Shown: positions 1 through 7,300 of the stretch, in pieces | Position numbering within the stretch: the first letter of the stretch is position 1 | Layout: the number at the start of each line of letters is the position of its first letter | Source: a candidate division TA06 bacterium SM23_40 | GTDB lineage: Bacteria > LJUI01 > SM1-40 | NCBI GenBank assembly: GCA_001303705.1 | Contig: LJUI01000121.1 | Location: 1 to 7,729, forward strand | DNA length: 7,729 nt | Reading direction: 5' to 3' | The notes under the pieces: model-generated | Databases searched by the model: none | Seen by the model: only the letters and a program-made list of their open reading frames with translations | What the model was told of the DNA's origin: nothing | Made by a program: the position numbers and the translations under genes

Positions 1-679
1 CGACCGGCCCCATAAGGGGGTTTATAGGCACGGGCGTATGGTCGGGGAAGATACCGTCCAACAATGCGTGGAACGTATGGGCCTGCGTCCCCCAGTTCTT
101 CAACGTCACGTCGAACTCCAACCCCCCTCCGGGAACGACGATCGGAGACTCGTCGGGCAATACTACAGAAATGTCAGACAGGTGAGCCTCAATGGCGTTA
201 ATGATCGCTGTCTGATTGTACCCTATGGCATCATAGATGACGACGAAGTTCCGGTCCGTGAGGGTGTTCTGAGGGATGTAGCCGTGGCTATACATCCAGT
301 AGTACGTCGAAGGAGGCGGATCATGCACGACCGGATGTGTGAGATGGTGGGTTTGTGCCCAATACTGGGCGGCCTGGTAGGATTGCCGGGTCATGGCGAA
401 GGCCCACACCCCGCGATCCCTGTACGCCTCCCAGATGTTAGCCTCTAGCAGAGGAGCCTCCTCTGCACATCCCGGTCAGGTCGTGCTGAACAGATTGACG
501 AGAACGATCTTTCCTTGATAGTCATACAGGTTGTACGAGATCGTCTGCGACCCATCAAGCATGGTCCAGTTGACGGTCGTATCGCCGATGTTGTAGGCCA
601 ACGCTGGCGCAGGCCAGGTTCCGACGAGGGCAGCGACCATCAGGGCGGTCGCCGCCGCAATACAGTAACAGGTTCTCAT
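1..679 (-). CDS. Exported thioredoxin-fold (AhpC/TSA-TlpA-like) selenoprotein, UxxC active site, 3' end outside window
   Basis: Reading through TGA 476-478 as selenocysteine gives at least 226 codons, open to the window edge. Residues 1-28 form a signal peptide (basic start, hydrophobic core, cleavage after 'PAPALA'). Residues 29-67 match the start of an AhpC/TSA-TlpA thioredoxin fold: 'IGDTTVNWTMLDG', then 'YQGKIVLVNLFSTT', where family members have a 'GKxVLVNFWATWC' type strand and active site. The next residues are U68-P69-G70-C71 followed by 'AEEAPLLEANIWEAYRDRGV', so Sec replaces the nucleophilic cysteine of CxxC. 'GYIPQNTLTDRNFVVIYD' at about residues 131-148 resembles the cis-proline loop and following strand. 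From about residue 175 ('VPGGGLEFDVTLKNWG') an Ig-like beta-sandwich extension begins. Likely role: thiol-disulfide or peroxide chemistry outside the cytoplasm; substrate unknown. The ATG at 677-679 has an AGGAGG site 6 nt upstream. The alternative is a nonsense-mutated pseudogene or a sequencing error, which the intact downstream frame and the hairpin argue against. Confidence 0.85.
448..466 (-). promoter_or_regulatory. Predicted bacterial SECIS hairpin of the selenoprotein mRNA
   Basis: On the minus strand the arms GCAGAGGA and UCCUCUGC form a perfect 8-bp stem closing a GGC loop (loop at 456-458). The stem begins 9 nt after the UGA and the loop 17 nt after it. Known bacterial SECIS elements, bound by the elongation factor SelB, lie just downstream of the UGA inside the coding region, with an apical loop roughly 16-37 nt away and a G among the first loop bases. 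This hairpin fits. It encodes A-E-E-A-P-L-L, so it is also part of the protein. Folding was done by eye. Confidence 0.75.
476..478 (-). other. In-frame TGA read as selenocysteine (Sec68)
   Basis: On the minus strand this TGA directly follows 'FSTT' and precedes 'PGC', so it occupies the first cysteine position of a thioredoxin-type CxxC motif. The frame downstream contains no further stop for 158 codons. The three other genes in the window contain no in-frame TGA despite many tryptophans and glycines and all end in TAG, so general recoding of TGA to Trp or Gly is not indicated. Confidence 0.85.
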
Positions 680-685
680 CTGACT

Positions 686-691
686 CCTCCT
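686..691 (-). promoter_or_regulatory. Shine-Dalgarno site of the selenoprotein gene
   Basis: AGGAGG, within AAAGGAGGAG, lies 6 nt before the ATG at 677-679. It fixes the start and puts a complete signal peptide at the N-terminus. A strong ribosome binding site argues that the short reading frame ahead of the TGA is a real gene start. Confidence 0.85.
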
Positions 692-747
692 TTCGGGTTC
701 CTGCGGGAACTACCGACCCTCCGACTCGCCGGGAGCCGGACATATCT

Positions 748-776
748 CTTGTACCATAAGAATCCCGATTTGTCAA
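748..776 (-). promoter_or_regulatory. Sigma-70-type promoter of the selenoprotein gene
   Basis: On the minus strand a perfect -35 box TTGACA (771-776) is followed by a 17-nt spacer and the -10 box TACAAG (748-753, 4 of 6 matches to TATAAT). A TGG immediately before it gives an extended -10 element. Transcription would start near 741, leaving a leader of about 60 nt. The promoter lies in the 229-nt gap after the membrane-protein gene, so the selenoprotein gene can be transcribed alone. The rest of that gap (777-908) shows no clear terminator hairpin or gene. Confidence 0.7.
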
Positions 777-908
777 GCGCAAAATGCCGCTGCACCTGGA
801 TCTTGCCGCCGACAGCTGCTGACAGCGCATCGCCAGACCCTGAAGCCCCCCTGAACCCGATGTCAGCCCTTCCGGGCCCTGCACGCCTCCTGCTCTGCCG
901 CGACCGCC

Positions 909-1454
909 CTATTCGCCGGAGCGGCCCACGTCCCCCCTGTCACGCGTTGGCTCCTCGACCCCCTCTTCTCCCTCACATGTCTCCTCTTGCGGGTAGATCC
1001 CCTCGAGATATGCGAGCACCTCCCTGCGGTTATCTCCAAACCGGAGATATATGCCGCGGAAGTTCTCCAGCCGAGACGGCGTAGAGAAGGGGCTGAGGAG
1101 AACTCCGTTGGGATCGGGATAGAAATTCCGGTACACCGACCATTCTTTCTTGATCGTGTAGAAGGGGCGTTTGACCGTCACCCCCTCGTGATCGAACCGA
1201 TACCTCGTCACCGTAAGGAGAGGGAAGAAGACCGATCCGCCGAGGAGGAGTACGGCAAAGATCACCCACCACGGCTCACGGTACACGAAGTACAACCCTA
1301 CCCAGATCGCGATGATGAACAGAGTCATCCCCGCGGCACGGAGCGGTCGCTTCGTGACGAGCCGCACACTCCACTCGAGCACCGATCCATCGGAATCTTC
1401 GTCGGTCGTGCCGGCTTCACGCGACTCGTCGCGGGTGACCTCTCGGGCGTCCAC
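909..1454 (-). CDS. Small membrane protein, two transmembrane helices and probable bacterial PH-like domain
   Basis: 181 residues. An acidic, polar N-terminus (1-35) is followed by two hydrophobic helices at about 41-58 and 61-80 joined by a short 'YREPWW' turn, so both ends should face the cytoplasm. Residues 84-155 ('YRFDHEGVTVKRPFYTIKKE' through 'YLRFGDNRREVLAYL') resemble the strand-rich PH-like domain found behind paired helices in many uncharacterised membrane proteins; this is recognition by pattern only. The tail 156-181 is acidic and probably disordered. The start is GTG, the first possible start after an in-frame TGA at 1473-1475. A GGGGAGG site sits 11 nt upstream, slightly far, and GAAGGA abuts the start codon. 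The gene ends in TAG. No clear promoter is seen in the 235-nt gap 1455-1689. Function unknown. Confidence 0.75.
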   Translation of the reverse strand: MDAREVTRDESREAGTTDEDSDGSVLEWSVRLVTKRPLRAAGMTLFIIAIWVGLYFVYREPWWVIFAVLLLGGSVFFPLLTVTRYRFDHEGVTVKRPFYTIKKEWSVYRNFYPDPNGVLLSPFSTPSRLENFRGIYLRFGDNRREVLAYLEGIYPQEETCEGEEGVEEPTRDRGDVGRSGE

Positions 1455-1689
1455 TCCTTCTATCGCCTCCCCTCATTCTATCGTCTCGTAACCTTCCTCC
1501 CTCCCTTGTGTTCCCCGTCGGCCGGCAGTCAGCCCGCCGCGTGCATTCCTATCGTATGTTCGTATCATTTGACCCCATGAGAGATATCTCGTACGCTAGC
1601 TCACTGCCGGAACTGGACCCTCGCTGATGGAAGTCATGATGAAACTGCCGGAAAAGCCTGGAGCTGCTGCCTCACAGGGTCATATGATA

Positions 1690-3765
1690 CTATCGCAGAA
1701 TGACCATACGCCTCGTTTCTATGAACTCGCCTGCCTCCAGCCGGCAGAAATAGACGCCACTCCCCACTCTCTGCCCTCGCCCGTCTCGACCATTCCACAC
1801 CAACCTATGGCGCCCCGCAGAGAGCGTCCCACTCACCAGTTCACGCACCAGCGCCCCACGCACGTCATAGATGGCGATGCTCACAGGCGCGTTCCCCACC
1901 AATGAGTACGCGATCATCGTCGTAGAACGGAATGGATTCGGGTAGTTCTGCGCGAGGTATTGTGACAGAGGGCGGAGCACGTCCTCATCTCCTTCCTCTA
2001 CGCCCACAACATCGGTAACGGTAATGTCTGTCTGCTCGGTATCAGCCTGCGCCGGGAAGACGTGATCCATGGCGATGAACGTCACCGTGTACAGGCCCGC
2101 CTGCTCATACGTCGGCGTCCATTCGAACACACCGGTCACCGGGTCCAGAGTGGCGCCGTCCGGCAGGTCAGGCGATGAGAACGAAATGCTATCACCGTCC
2201 GGATCGCTCGCTTCCAGGGTGAATGTCAGATACTCGTCCTCCGCTATCGTCGTATCGGGTTGGTCCGCCAGATCCGGCGCGCGATTCAGGTTCCCGACGG
2301 TGATATGAGTCCGTTCAGTGTCAGTCAGGGCAGGAACGGCCCAGTCAGTGGCGATGAAGGTGACGGTGTAGAGACCCGACTGGACGAATGTCGGAGTCCA
2401 CTCAAATACCCCTGTCGTCGCGTCCAGCGTGGCTCCTGCCGGCAGCTCGGGCGACGAGTACGAGATATCGTCACCATCCGGGTCGCTCGCCACGAGAGTG
2501 AAGGTCAGATACTGATTCTCGACAACCATGGTGTCAGTCTGATCGACGAGATCTGGTGCGTGGTTCACCGGGTAGTGATACCCCATGTCCGTGGGCCACG
2601 TATCAACGAGCCGATCGGTCCTCGTGGTGCCGTCGCGCGGGGCCGAAACCGGATCGCCGGCATTGACGCAGGGGCTCTGCTCGGGTTGACCGGCAAGGAG
2701 CTGACTCAGGCAGTAGTCCCCGGGCGGACCGGGGACGAAGAGCGGATCCGCATCTCTATTTCCCTGGCCTGGCCACCCGCCCTCGACATCTGAGTAGGTC
2801 ACAGTGAGGACAGAATCGGGGAACAGATATATCTCCGGGTGGATATCAGCGCTGTCGCCCCAGAGGATCGAGTTTGTGACCGTCGCCCAGGAATCCTGAG
2901 TGCTTATCCCGCCACCGGCAAGGGCCGTATTGCCCGTTAGAGTATTGCCGTCGATCAGCGGCCCCGAGTGCGTCAGATAGATGCCGCCGCCGGTGCCACC
3001 ACTGTTCATGGCGATGAGATTGCCCAGAATGTACGGAAGAATCGATGCGTTGCAGCAGATGCCGCCCCCTCCGCCATACCCGGCGATGTTCGCTGTGATC
3101 TCGTTACCTTCGATCGTCGGAGACGCCCCCTTGGTGCAGATTCCGGCACCTGAGTAGGCTCTGTTCCCGGAGATCTCATTCCACGCGATCGTCGACCGTG
3201 AGTGGAAATAGCAGTAGATCCCCCCACCGTCCCACTCGGCCTCATTACCGGTGATGGTGTTGCGCGAGATCGTCGCGAGAGAATAGTCGCCGCAGTAGAT
3301 CCCCCCGCCCCAGGTGGCCACATTGCCCCTTATCACGTTATCGACGATCATGGGAGACGAGAGCTCGCACAGAATCCCGCCTCCCTCTTCTGCGTACCCG
3401 CCCTGGATCGTGAACCCCCGGACGACCGAGGCGGAATCCTCGCCGCTCTGGAAGTGGAACCCCCGGTGAGGATCCAGCTCGCTCCCCTCGCAGTCGATGA
3501 TCGTCGCCCGCGGCCCGGTCTCGGACATCACCACGACCGCCTTGCCGCCGAAATCGATATCTCGGTTTCCACGGCCGGTGTACATGCCATCTGACACCAG
3601 CACCGTATCGCCGCCCGCGGCCGCGTCGATCGCTGCCTGAATCCTTCGGTACTGCGTGGGGACGTACCAGGTCGTCGCCGCTGCGCTCATCGCAAGCGCA
3701 AACGCCAAAGCGGCGCACAACCCCGCCGCCCTCGCTCTCGTGGTATGCAATACTGCCTGTCTCAT
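1690..3765 (-). CDS. Secreted parallel beta-helix protein with two Ig-like repeats and FlgD-Ig/T9SS-like C-terminus
   Basis: 691 residues from the ATG at 3763-3765. I chose this start because it opens directly into a signal peptide (residues 1-30, cleavage near 'AMSAAA'). The ATG at 3802-3804 would prepend 13 residues encoded by repeat DNA. Residues 31-400 form a right-handed parallel beta-helix: a 'VPTQYRRIQAAIDAA' cap, then rungs of about 25-27 residues with 'GNxAxxGGGIYC'-type turns. Residues 401-493 and 494-586 are two 93-residue Ig-like repeats of the He_PIG/cadherin-like type ('DPDGD..SSP.LP.GATLD..TGVFEWTP'). Residues 587-691 hold the 'LAQNYPNPF' motif and a FlgD-Ig-like fold ending 'RRMVILR', the kind of tail associated with type IX secretion or surface sorting. 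It is a paralogue of the 1036-residue protein at 4304-7414. Ligand or enzymatic activity cannot be read from the sequence. No convincing terminator follows the TAG stop. Confidence 0.92.
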   Translation of the reverse strand: MRQAVLHTTRARAAGLCAALAFALAMSAAATTWYVPTQYRRIQAAIDAAAGGDTVLVSDGMYTGRGNRDIDFGGKAVVVMSETGPRATIIDCEGSELDPHRGFHFQSGEDSASVVRGFTIQGGYAEEGGGILCELSSPMIVDNVIRGNVATWGGGIYCGDYSLATISRNTITGNEAEWDGGGIYCYFHSRSTIAWNEISGNRAYSGAGICTKGASPTIEGNEITANIAGYGGGGGICCNASILPYILGNLIAMNSGGTGGGIYLTHSGPLIDGNTLTGNTALAGGGISTQDSWATVTNSILWGDSADIHPEIYLFPDSVLTVTYSDVEGGWPGQGNRDADPLFVPGPPGDYCLSQLLAGQPEQSPCVNAGDPVSAPRDGTTRTDRLVDTWPTDMGYHYPVNHAPDLVDQTDTMVVENQYLTFTLVASDPDGDDISYSSPELPAGATLDATTGVFEWTPTFVQSGLYTVTFIATDWAVPALTDTERTHITVGNLNRAPDLADQPDTTIAEDEYLTFTLEASDPDGDSISFSSPDLPDGATLDPVTGVFEWTPTYEQAGLYTVTFIAMDHVFPAQADTEQTDITVTDVVGVEEGDEDVLRPLSQYLAQNYPNPFRSTTMIAYSLVGNAPVSIAIYDVRGALVRELVSGTLSAGRHRLVWNGRDGRGQRVGSGVYFCRLEAGEFIETRRMVILR
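2008..2565 (-). repeat. Two 279-bp coding repeats (93-residue Ig-like domains)
   Basis: Copies lie at 2287-2565 and 2008-2286, each exactly 93 codons. Both share 'ENQYLTFTL'- or 'EDEYLTFTL'-like, 'SDPDGD' and 'TGVFEWTPT' signatures. They are homologous to the six repeats in the neighbouring gene but keep 'APDL' where the neighbour has 'PPDL', suggesting separate divergence. Confidence 0.9.
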
Positions 3766-3770
3766 TTCTC

Positions 3771-4053
3771 TCTCGGACGGTACTCCGGCTCTCTCAGACG
3801 GCATCTCCGTCCCTTGGCTGGTATCTCCGTTCCCCGGATCGCGTCCAGTCCCCTGGCTGGTATCTCCGTCCCTCGGATCGTGTCCGGTCCCCTGGATGGT
3901 ATCTCCGTCCCCCGGATCGTGTCCGGTCCCTTGAATGGTGTCCCCGTCCCCGGATCGTGTCCCCGTCCCTTGGACGGCCTCTCCGAACCTTGGATCGTGT
4001 CCCCGTCCCTTGGACGGCCTCTGCGTTCCTTAGACGGTGTCTAGGTTCCCTCC
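3771..4053 (-). repeat. Degenerate tandem array of ~20-bp units between the two beta-helix genes
   Basis: About 14 imperfect units of 18-21 bp. On the minus strand the core is roughly GATCC-RRGGGACGG-RGATACC. Neighbouring units alternate between two variants, so the middle of the array has a clean 39-bp higher-order period (3820-3858, 3859-3897, 3898-3936, 3937-3975), then a 40-bp copy (3976-4015). The last units (GTCTGAGAGAG.., then GTCCGAGAGAG..) run into the ribosome binding region of the downstream gene. It is not a CRISPR array: there are no unique spacers. Role unknown. Confidence 0.85.
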
Positions 4054-4196
4054 TCTCACGTCCTTCACCTCTCGGGCCGTCCCCAGGGCGTTGTCCGCAA
4101 GGCACACCCCCGAAGTCCCTCTGTCTCGACAGCCTGATCCTTAGCCCACAGAGGGCCGGCCCCATAGCCTCGAGACGATCCATACATGGCCCCCGT

Positions 4197-4251
4197 GGAC
4201 AGCCTGGCGACAGCCTCGTCGGCAGCCTGCTTGGCACCCTGCTGGGCAGGC
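4197..4251 (-). repeat. Short degenerate 11-12 bp tandem repeat
   Basis: On the minus strand AGGCTGYC-type units (AGGCTGCCGACG, AGGCTGTCGCC, AGGCTGTCC) follow related CAGGGTGCC and CAGCAGG stretches. It lies in the leader between the promoter at 4272-4300 and the larger array. The rest of 4054-4271 shows no gene that I can support. Confidence 0.5.
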
Positions 4252-4271
4252 CGCGGGTCATATTTTGATCA

Positions 4272-4300
4272 ATTATACCACAACTCTGCCCGGATGATAA
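4272..4300 (-). promoter_or_regulatory. Sigma-70-type promoter for the 691-residue beta-helix gene
   Basis: On the minus strand: -35 TTATCA (4295-4300), a 17-nt spacer, and a perfect -10 TATAAT (4272-4277) preceded by TGG (extended -10). It lies 3 nt beyond the TAG stop of the upstream gene. The start point would be near 4265, about 500 nt before the ATG at 3765, so the predicted leader contains the whole repeat array. Confidence 0.65.
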
Positions 4301-4303
4301 CCA

Positions 4304-7300
4304 CTATTTGAGAACGATCATCCGCCTCGTCTGTCTGAACTCACCGGCCTGGAGCCGGCAGAAGTAGATGCCGCTCCCCACCCTGCGCCCGCGGTCATCC
4401 CGTCCGTCCCAGGCGGCCCGATGATGGCCCGCAGGTATGTTCTCGTCCACCAACCTCCGCACCAGGGCCCCGCGGACGTCGTAGATGTCCACCCGGACGT
4501 GTGCCGGGGCCAAGAGCCCATACCGAATTGTCGTCCCCGCCCCGAACGGGTTCGGGAAGTTCTGCGCGAGATACCGGGACAGCGGCAGAGCCGGTTCCTC
4601 GTACTCCCCGGTGACGCCGACCACATCGGTCACCGAGATGTCGGTCTGCTCCGTATCGGCGAGCGCGGGTGATCCATTGTCGGTCGCAATGAACGTCACC
4701 GTGTACACTCCGGCCTGCGCGTAGGTGGGTGTCCATTCGAAGAGCCCGGTGACCGCATCGAGCACCGCCCCCTCGGGCAAATCCCGAGAAGAGAACGAGA
4801 TGGTGTCCTCATCCGGATCATCCGCCACGAGCGTGAACGCCAGATGCTGATTCTCCGCCGTCGTCGTGTCGGCCTGATCGACAAGATCTGGCGGGCGGTT
4901 CACATCCCCTACGATGATGCGGGTCCACTCCGTATCGGCCAGCGCGGGACTGCCGTTGTCCGTAGCTATGAAGACAGCTATGTGGTTGCCCGACTGACCG
5001 TAGTTGGGAGTCCATTCGAAGACGCCCGTTTCCCCATCGAGTGTCGCACCCTGCGGCAGATGGGGAGATGAGAAGATGATGCTATCTCCGTCCGGGTCCT
5101 CCGCCTCCAACGTGAACGTCAGATACTGGTTCTCAACGATAGTCGTATCTGGTTGATCGAACAGGTCAGGAGGCCGATTCACATCCCCCACTGTGATGAG
5201 CGTCTGCTCGGTGTCCGCCAGCGCAGGACTCCCGTTGTCTGTGGCAATGAACATGGTCAGGTAGTTGCCCGACTGACCCCAGTCGGGAGTCCACTGGAAC
5301 ACGCCCGACACCGGGTTGAGCGTGGCCCCCGGAGGAAGATTCGGAGACGAGAAGACGATGCTATCTCCATCCGGGTCCTCCGCCTCCAACGTGAACGTGA
5401 GATACTGGTTCTCGGCGACGACCGTGTCCGGTTGGTCGAACAGATCAGGAGGCCGGTTCACATCGAGAACTGTGATATACGTGACCTCCGTGTCCGCCAA
5501 CGCCGGACTCCCGTTGTCGGTCGCGATGAAGCCCACCATGTGGATGCCCGACTGTTCATACCCGGGTGTCCATTGGAACACACCCGTCACCGAGTTGAGC
5601 GTGGCCCCGGGAGGGAGATTCGGAGACGAGTAGGAGATGAGATCCGTATCAGGATCGGTCGCGACCAGCGTGAACGTGAGATACTGGTTCTCCACAACCG
5701 TCGTATCTGCCTGATCCAGGAGGTCGGGAGGCCGGTTCACATCGAGGACCGTGATGTTCGTCTGCTCGGTATCCGCCAGCGCCGGACTCCCGTTGTCCGT
5801 GCCGATGAACGTGACCGTGTGGATGCCTGCCTGCGCGTAGGAAGGTGTCCACTGGAACACTCCCGTCACCGAGTTGAGGGTCGCCCCTGCAGGGAGATTC
5901 GGAGATGAGAACGTGACAACGTCAGTATCGGGATCGGTAGCCTCGAGTGTGAAGGTCAGATACTGCGTCTCGGTGACGGTCGTGTCCGCCTGATCTATCA
6001 GATTCGGCGGGCGATTCAGGTCCAGTACGGTGATGACCGTCAGCTCCGTGTCAGCCTGCGCATACGGGGAGTTATCGGTAGCGATGAACGCGGTCTGATA
6101 GACTCCTGCCTGGGCATAGGTCGGGGTCCACTGGAAGACTCCTGTCACCGGGTTGAGCGTAGCCCCGTTCGGAAGATTCGGGGACGAGAAGGTAATGTCG
6201 TCGCCATCCGGATCGGTGGCCGTCAGCGTGAACGTAAGGTATTGCGTCTCGGTGATCGTCGTGTCCGGTTGATCCACGAGGTCTGGCGGACGGTCCCACG
6301 CGTAGTGATAGCCCATGTCAACCGGCCACTCGTCTGGGTGTCCGTCTGTTCGCGTTGTGGCTTCGGGCACGAGCGAGGCAGGATCGCCTGCGTCGACGCA
6401 TGGACTCTGCTGGCGGAACAACGTCGTGGTCTGCTCCAGATAGTGGTCCCCTAACGGACCACCCACGAAAAGCGGATTCTGATTGATGTTCCCTGTCCCC
6501 CACCAACCTCCCTCGACATCGCAGTAGGTGACGTGGAGCGAATCGGAGCCTCCGATGAATATCTGGGGACCGAAGGCAGCGCTGTTGTCCCAGAGGATGG
6601 AATTCTTGACGGTTCCCCAGGAGTTGTACCCGACGATACCGCCACCATACCAGTCCGCCGAGTTACCCGTGATCGTGTTGCCTACGATGCCCGGCGCCTC
6701 CTCGTAGCAGTATATCCCCCCGCCCTCTCCGTTGCACCAATTACCCATAATCAGATTGCCTTCGATAATCGACGAAGACCACTCGCAATATATGCCGCCC
6801 CCCTGGCCCAGATCGCTGTAGGCCTCGTTCTCCGTGATCGTGTTGCCTCTGATCGTTGCGTCACTCCCATCGATGCAGGCGATCCCCCCACCGACCCAGG
6901 CGGTATTCCCCCTGATCGCGTTGCCCTCGATTGTGGCCCAATAGGATTCGGCACAACAGATCGCGCCGCCATAATTGGCGAAGTTGCCAGTGAGACGGTT
7001 GCCCCGTATCGTCGGGGAGGCGGCTACACAGAATATGGCACCCCCGTAGGAGCCTGGAGAGCCCATGTATCCGTTCTTGATCGTGAAACCCTGAAGCACC
7101 GAGGTGGAATCCTCGCTCGAGTCGAACAGGAACCCACGGTGATGTACCTGCGGGGTCCCCTGACAGTCGATGGTAGTCGCCTGCGGGCCGTTCTCCGACG
7201 TCACCAGAATCTTCTTTCCATAGAAATGGATGTCCCGGTTCCCGGTCCCGGTGTAGGTGCCGTCCGCCACCAACACCGTATCTCCGTTGACAGCGGCATT

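Noticed and set aside
840-890. Possible terminator in the GC-rich stretch after the membrane-protein gene
   Set aside because: Only three base pairs (CCC/GGG) form around a short loop and no T-run follows on the minus strand.
987-1580. Plus-strand open frame opposite the membrane-protein gene
   Set aside because: The minus-strand product has paired transmembrane helices and a coherent domain, while the plus product is charged and low-complexity with no recognisable feature.
1581-1590. 10-bp palindrome GAGATATCTC in the gap after the 691-residue gene
   Set aside because: A single short palindrome without a second copy or a nearby promoter is not enough to call an operator.
3763-3804. Upstream ATG at 3802-3804 as the start of the 691-residue protein
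   Set aside because: It would add 13 residues encoded by the repeat array ahead of the signal peptide. The ATG at 3763-3765 gives a normal signal peptide.
3771-4053. CRISPR array
   Set aside because: The units are degenerate and contiguous with no unique spacers of regular length, and no cas genes are nearby.
3794-4261. 155-codon minus-strand open frame beginning just after the TATAAT promoter, encoding Arg/Gly-rich 13-residue repeats
   Set aside because: The 39-bp repeat period keeps frames open on both strands. There is no ribosome binding site, the composition is unlike a folded protein, and it overlaps the start region of the next gene. It is most likely an artefact of repeats.
5153-5908. 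Plus-strand open frame with about 93-residue repeats
   Set aside because: It is antisense to the Ig-like repeat array. The 279-bp period, a multiple of three, carries the same frame through each copy.
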